64,000 nucleotides of DNA from Casuarina equisetifolia. Its lineage: Eukaryota > Streptophyta > Magnoliopsida > Fagales > Casuarinaceae. Positions 61,807-64,000 of this stretch are shown one piece after another. The notes beneath the pieces were generated by a model. The model saw only the letters and a list, made by a program, of their open reading frames with translations, searched no databases and was not told where the DNA came from. The stretch's first letter is position 1, and the number at the start of each line of letters is the position of its first letter. A program made the translations under genes and the position numbers. Location of the stretch: assembly GCA_028551475.1 (NCBI GenBank), contig CM052357.1, positions 13,811,931 to 13,875,930 on the forward strand. Direction: 5' to 3'.

Positions 61807-62377
61807 AGAAAGGAACACGATTTCCCCCCTCAAGCGCATTTTAGTGAATTGTGCAGCACAGGTTTGTTATGAGCCGTAACACTTTGATTTGGGAATAAGT
61901 CACTTTAATTTGGACCAAATTATGTTCATATAGGAAAAGTGTGACAGCATGAAACGAAATATTGCTGATGTTCTCATAAAATTTACCTATCAAAATGTTA
62001 CTGTGTGTAATAAATCAAACTACTGCTTTCTATGCATCTTTTTCGTTTTGAAATTTTAGGAACTCAGTTTACACAGGGCTGTTCTATATAACGTGTTCAA
62101 AATTTGCTTGATGTACTACTGCAAGATATTTCTTCTCAACAGGCAAAGGACTATGGAGTTTGTGTTGCAGCCAAGGTACCAGAAGTTGAGCATGATATGT
62201 GTTTGAAAGAATTTCTAGCACTAAAGAGTTGCATGCAGAATACGGTAAGTAGTCTACAGTTGCTAAGAGATAGGTGTAGGCGTAACAGGAGGAAAAGACT
62301 AATTCATGCAATCTGCCTTCTAGAAAATTTGACAATTTATTTTTTCCTTTACTGAATAGCTGCAAAGAAAGGTTTAG
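61802..62377 (+). CDS. Twin-CX9C mitochondrial protein, NDUFAF8-like complex I assembly factor
   Basis: Three coding exons, 61802-61861, 62143-62244 and 62360-62377, with GT-AG introns and intact phase, give 59 residues starting MKERNTISPLKRIL and ending MQNTLQRKV. Cys17-X9-Cys27 and Cys40-X9-Cys50 form the helix-loop-helix CHCH fold that is oxidised in the mitochondrial intermembrane space by MIA40. The CAAQAKDYGVCV block, the LKEFLALKSC block and the length match human NDUFAF8 (C17orf89), which works with NDUFAF5 in building complex I; that role is inferred from the family. An untranslated first exon ending at 61102 or 61115 joins at 61792. The last coding exon has only five sense codons and a stop. 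It was found by motif and splice signals, being too short for ordinary ORF searches. Confidence 0.85.
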
Positions 62378-62659
62378 TCGTGTAGCCTGCTTTCAGCACA
62401 ATTAAATACTGTAAGCACCGTGTAAGATTTGAGGCAGTTGGTGGGAAGCATAGAGAAGAGGTTTGCTGTTCTTTAATTGCAAGAGAGAATCAAACTGATT
62501 TTTTTCTCTAGGGTGGTGATGCTCCTTTAGTTTCTTATTCTGCCACTGTAGTTGATCTTTTCTATTTTTGGCAGTGTACTTTTAGTGCATAAGCTTCAGT
62601 TTTGAGATTACCCTTAGCACTTGGCCTTCTTCTCAAGATTGAAAGTTAACTCAAAAGAG

Positions 62660-63622
62660 ATGTCTGGGACAGCATCTAGTTCACAGCCTAGTATGGGTTT
62701 TAGCGGATCTGGTGCCCTGTCACATGTTTATATTCAATATCCACCACTACGGTGTGACATTTCTGGTTCAAGGGGTTTATTCTACGATGACGGAAATAAA
62801 TTGCTACTCTCCCCTATTTCTGATCAGGTGAGGAGGAAAGTTTCTAATGAAATACTTGTGTTCTTGCATCTGAAGACATTGAATTGAATAAATCAGATTA
62901 ACTAAATATTATTGTGGTTTATTTTTTGCTTCCTTTCCTAATTTAGGTCTTCTCATGGAAAACTGTTCCCTTCTCTCCTCTTGTTGCCCCTACTGCTGAT
63001 CCAATAACTGAGGGGCCTATCTTGTCTATCCGGTATTCTTTGGATATGAAGTTTATAGCGATCCAGCGCTCTAATCATGATGTGCAATTTTGGCATAGAG
63101 AAACTGGGGAAACTTTTAGTCAGAGGTGCAGCTCGGATTCAGAGAGTATTCTGGGCATTTTTTGGACTGATTGTCCGATCTGTGATATTGTATTTGTAAA
63201 GACCAGGTAAGGGTAGTTTCTGTGTGCTTAATCTGAATGTGAAGAATGAATAACATTACTTAGAGGGTATTAGTGTCTAATCAAGATCGTTATGAATCTA
63301 GCATTTTGTTCACATCCCTGTCCTCCTTTTTCTTCTTTCCTTTTTCATCCTTTTTTTTTTTTTTTTTTTTACTTTGTGGGGCGGGGGGAGGCTTGGAGGG
63401 GGTTGGTTTTTGAAATATTTGTTTTTCTTTTTTCCCTTTTCATTCCACTAAGTTGAATAATATGACAGTGGGCTGGACTTGTTTGCATACAATTCTGAGT
63501 CGAAATTGCTTGATTTGGTGGAGACAAGGAAAATGAATGTGAGTTGGTATGTCTACACACATGAAAGTCGCTTGGTTCTTCTTGCTTCAGGAATGCAGTG
63601 CAAGACCTTCATTGGATTTCAG
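62660..63622 (+). CDS. RMC1: RMC1-like protein (Mic1/C18orf8 family), 5' part only
   Basis: Coding exons 62660-62827, 62947-63206 and 63469-63622 join in phase to 194 residues and run off the window through an intron starting at 63623. The N-terminus MSGTASSSQPS leads to HVYIQYPPLRCDI, then GLFYDDGNKLLL, ILSIRYSLDMKFIAIQR, ILGIFWTDC, DIVFVKTSGLDLFAY and KMNVSWYVYTHESRLVLL. These are the successive blades of the N-terminal beta-propeller of RMC1 (human C18orf8, Arabidopsis Mic1-like protein). RMC1 is a subunit of the MON1-CCZ1 complex, the exchange factor that activates RAB7 on late endosomes and vacuoles. The ATG at 62660 was preferred over the in-frame one at 62621 because the conserved part starts shortly after it. 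It lies 282 bp after the stop of the preceding gene on the same strand. Confidence 0.88.
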
Positions 63623-64000
63623 GTATGGTGTACCAGTGTCACTATCATCCTGTCTCATTTAGTCCTTGGTGAAGTAGTTCATGTTTATTATACCGGATTG
63701 GTGTATTGGAAAGATAAGAATCCATGTATTGCAAGAAGGTAATATTGCATTGGTGTAAGATGTTCAGAAATGGGTTGTATAGCCAATTATGTTTCTGTTT
63801 GGAAGTAGAAGTTGAAGAAAACCACAAGCATTTAATTGTCAATTCAAAACTTTTTCATATGGGAATTTGTGAACCACTCTCCCTTAAATCTTTTTTTTTT
63901 TTCGTCTTCAACCTAGTACATAAGTTATTTCATATTCATTCTTTTCCTGTCAATATGTGACGTTTAGTCAATCTGATATGGTGTTGAAATGTCAGATTAG
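63623..64000. other. RMC1 intron 3, running out of the window
   Basis: After the donor CAG|GTATGG at 63622/63623 I see no segment resembling the next conserved part of RMC1. The T run at about 63890-63902 is ordinary intron sequence. Confidence 0.6.

Overview
The window is nuclear DNA of a flowering plant, most likely a woody eudicot. The evidence is GT-AG spliced genes with long AT-rich introns, plant-specific proteins (a QALGGH-type zinc finger with an EAR motif and a kinesin-7 of the KIN-7K type), and many plant LTR retrotransposon remains. The species cannot be fixed from the sequence alone.

Layout. 1-3950: a decayed copia pol relic on the minus strand and an LTR. 4.5-5.6 kb: an intronless single-C2H2 zinc-finger repressor gene (+) with a TATA box and G-box. 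6.2-22.2 kb: a complete 23-exon kinesin-7 gene (-), 1014 codons plus stop, reconstructed exon by exon with every phase consistent; it is convergent with the zinc-finger gene. 22.3-27.0 kb: low-complexity, AT-rich intergenic DNA. 27-60 kb: a retrotransposon graveyard. It holds at least six LTR copies of one family (A-F, both orientations, several with target-site duplications), two 1.7 kb solo LTRs of a second family, a three-layer nest, two short non-autonomous LTR elements with both LTRs, and a minus-strand copia element with a partial duplication of its 5' part. 60.8-64 kb: a gene-dense end with a tiny twin-CX9C mitochondrial gene (NDUFAF8-like, complex I assembly) and, 282 bp downstream on the same strand, the 5' half of an RMC1-like gene (MON1-CCZ1 regulator, late endosome/vacuole traffic), which runs off the window.

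The most unusual object is a roughly 600 bp insertion inside the copia element (about 49.07-49.68 kb). It ends in a 66 bp stretch complementary to initiator tRNA-Met from its CCA end back to nucleotide 10, without indels. The only transversion against the remembered plant tRNA falls at position 58, normally N1-methyladenosine and the usual stop for reverse transcriptase. I read it as a possible fossil of reverse transcription running through the primer tRNA.

The host genes are not functionally linked: a transcriptional repressor, a microtubule motor, a mitochondrial assembly factor and an endosomal trafficking factor. The repeat block separates the two genic islands. No CRISPR, functional tRNA gene, rRNA or prokaryotic feature was seen.
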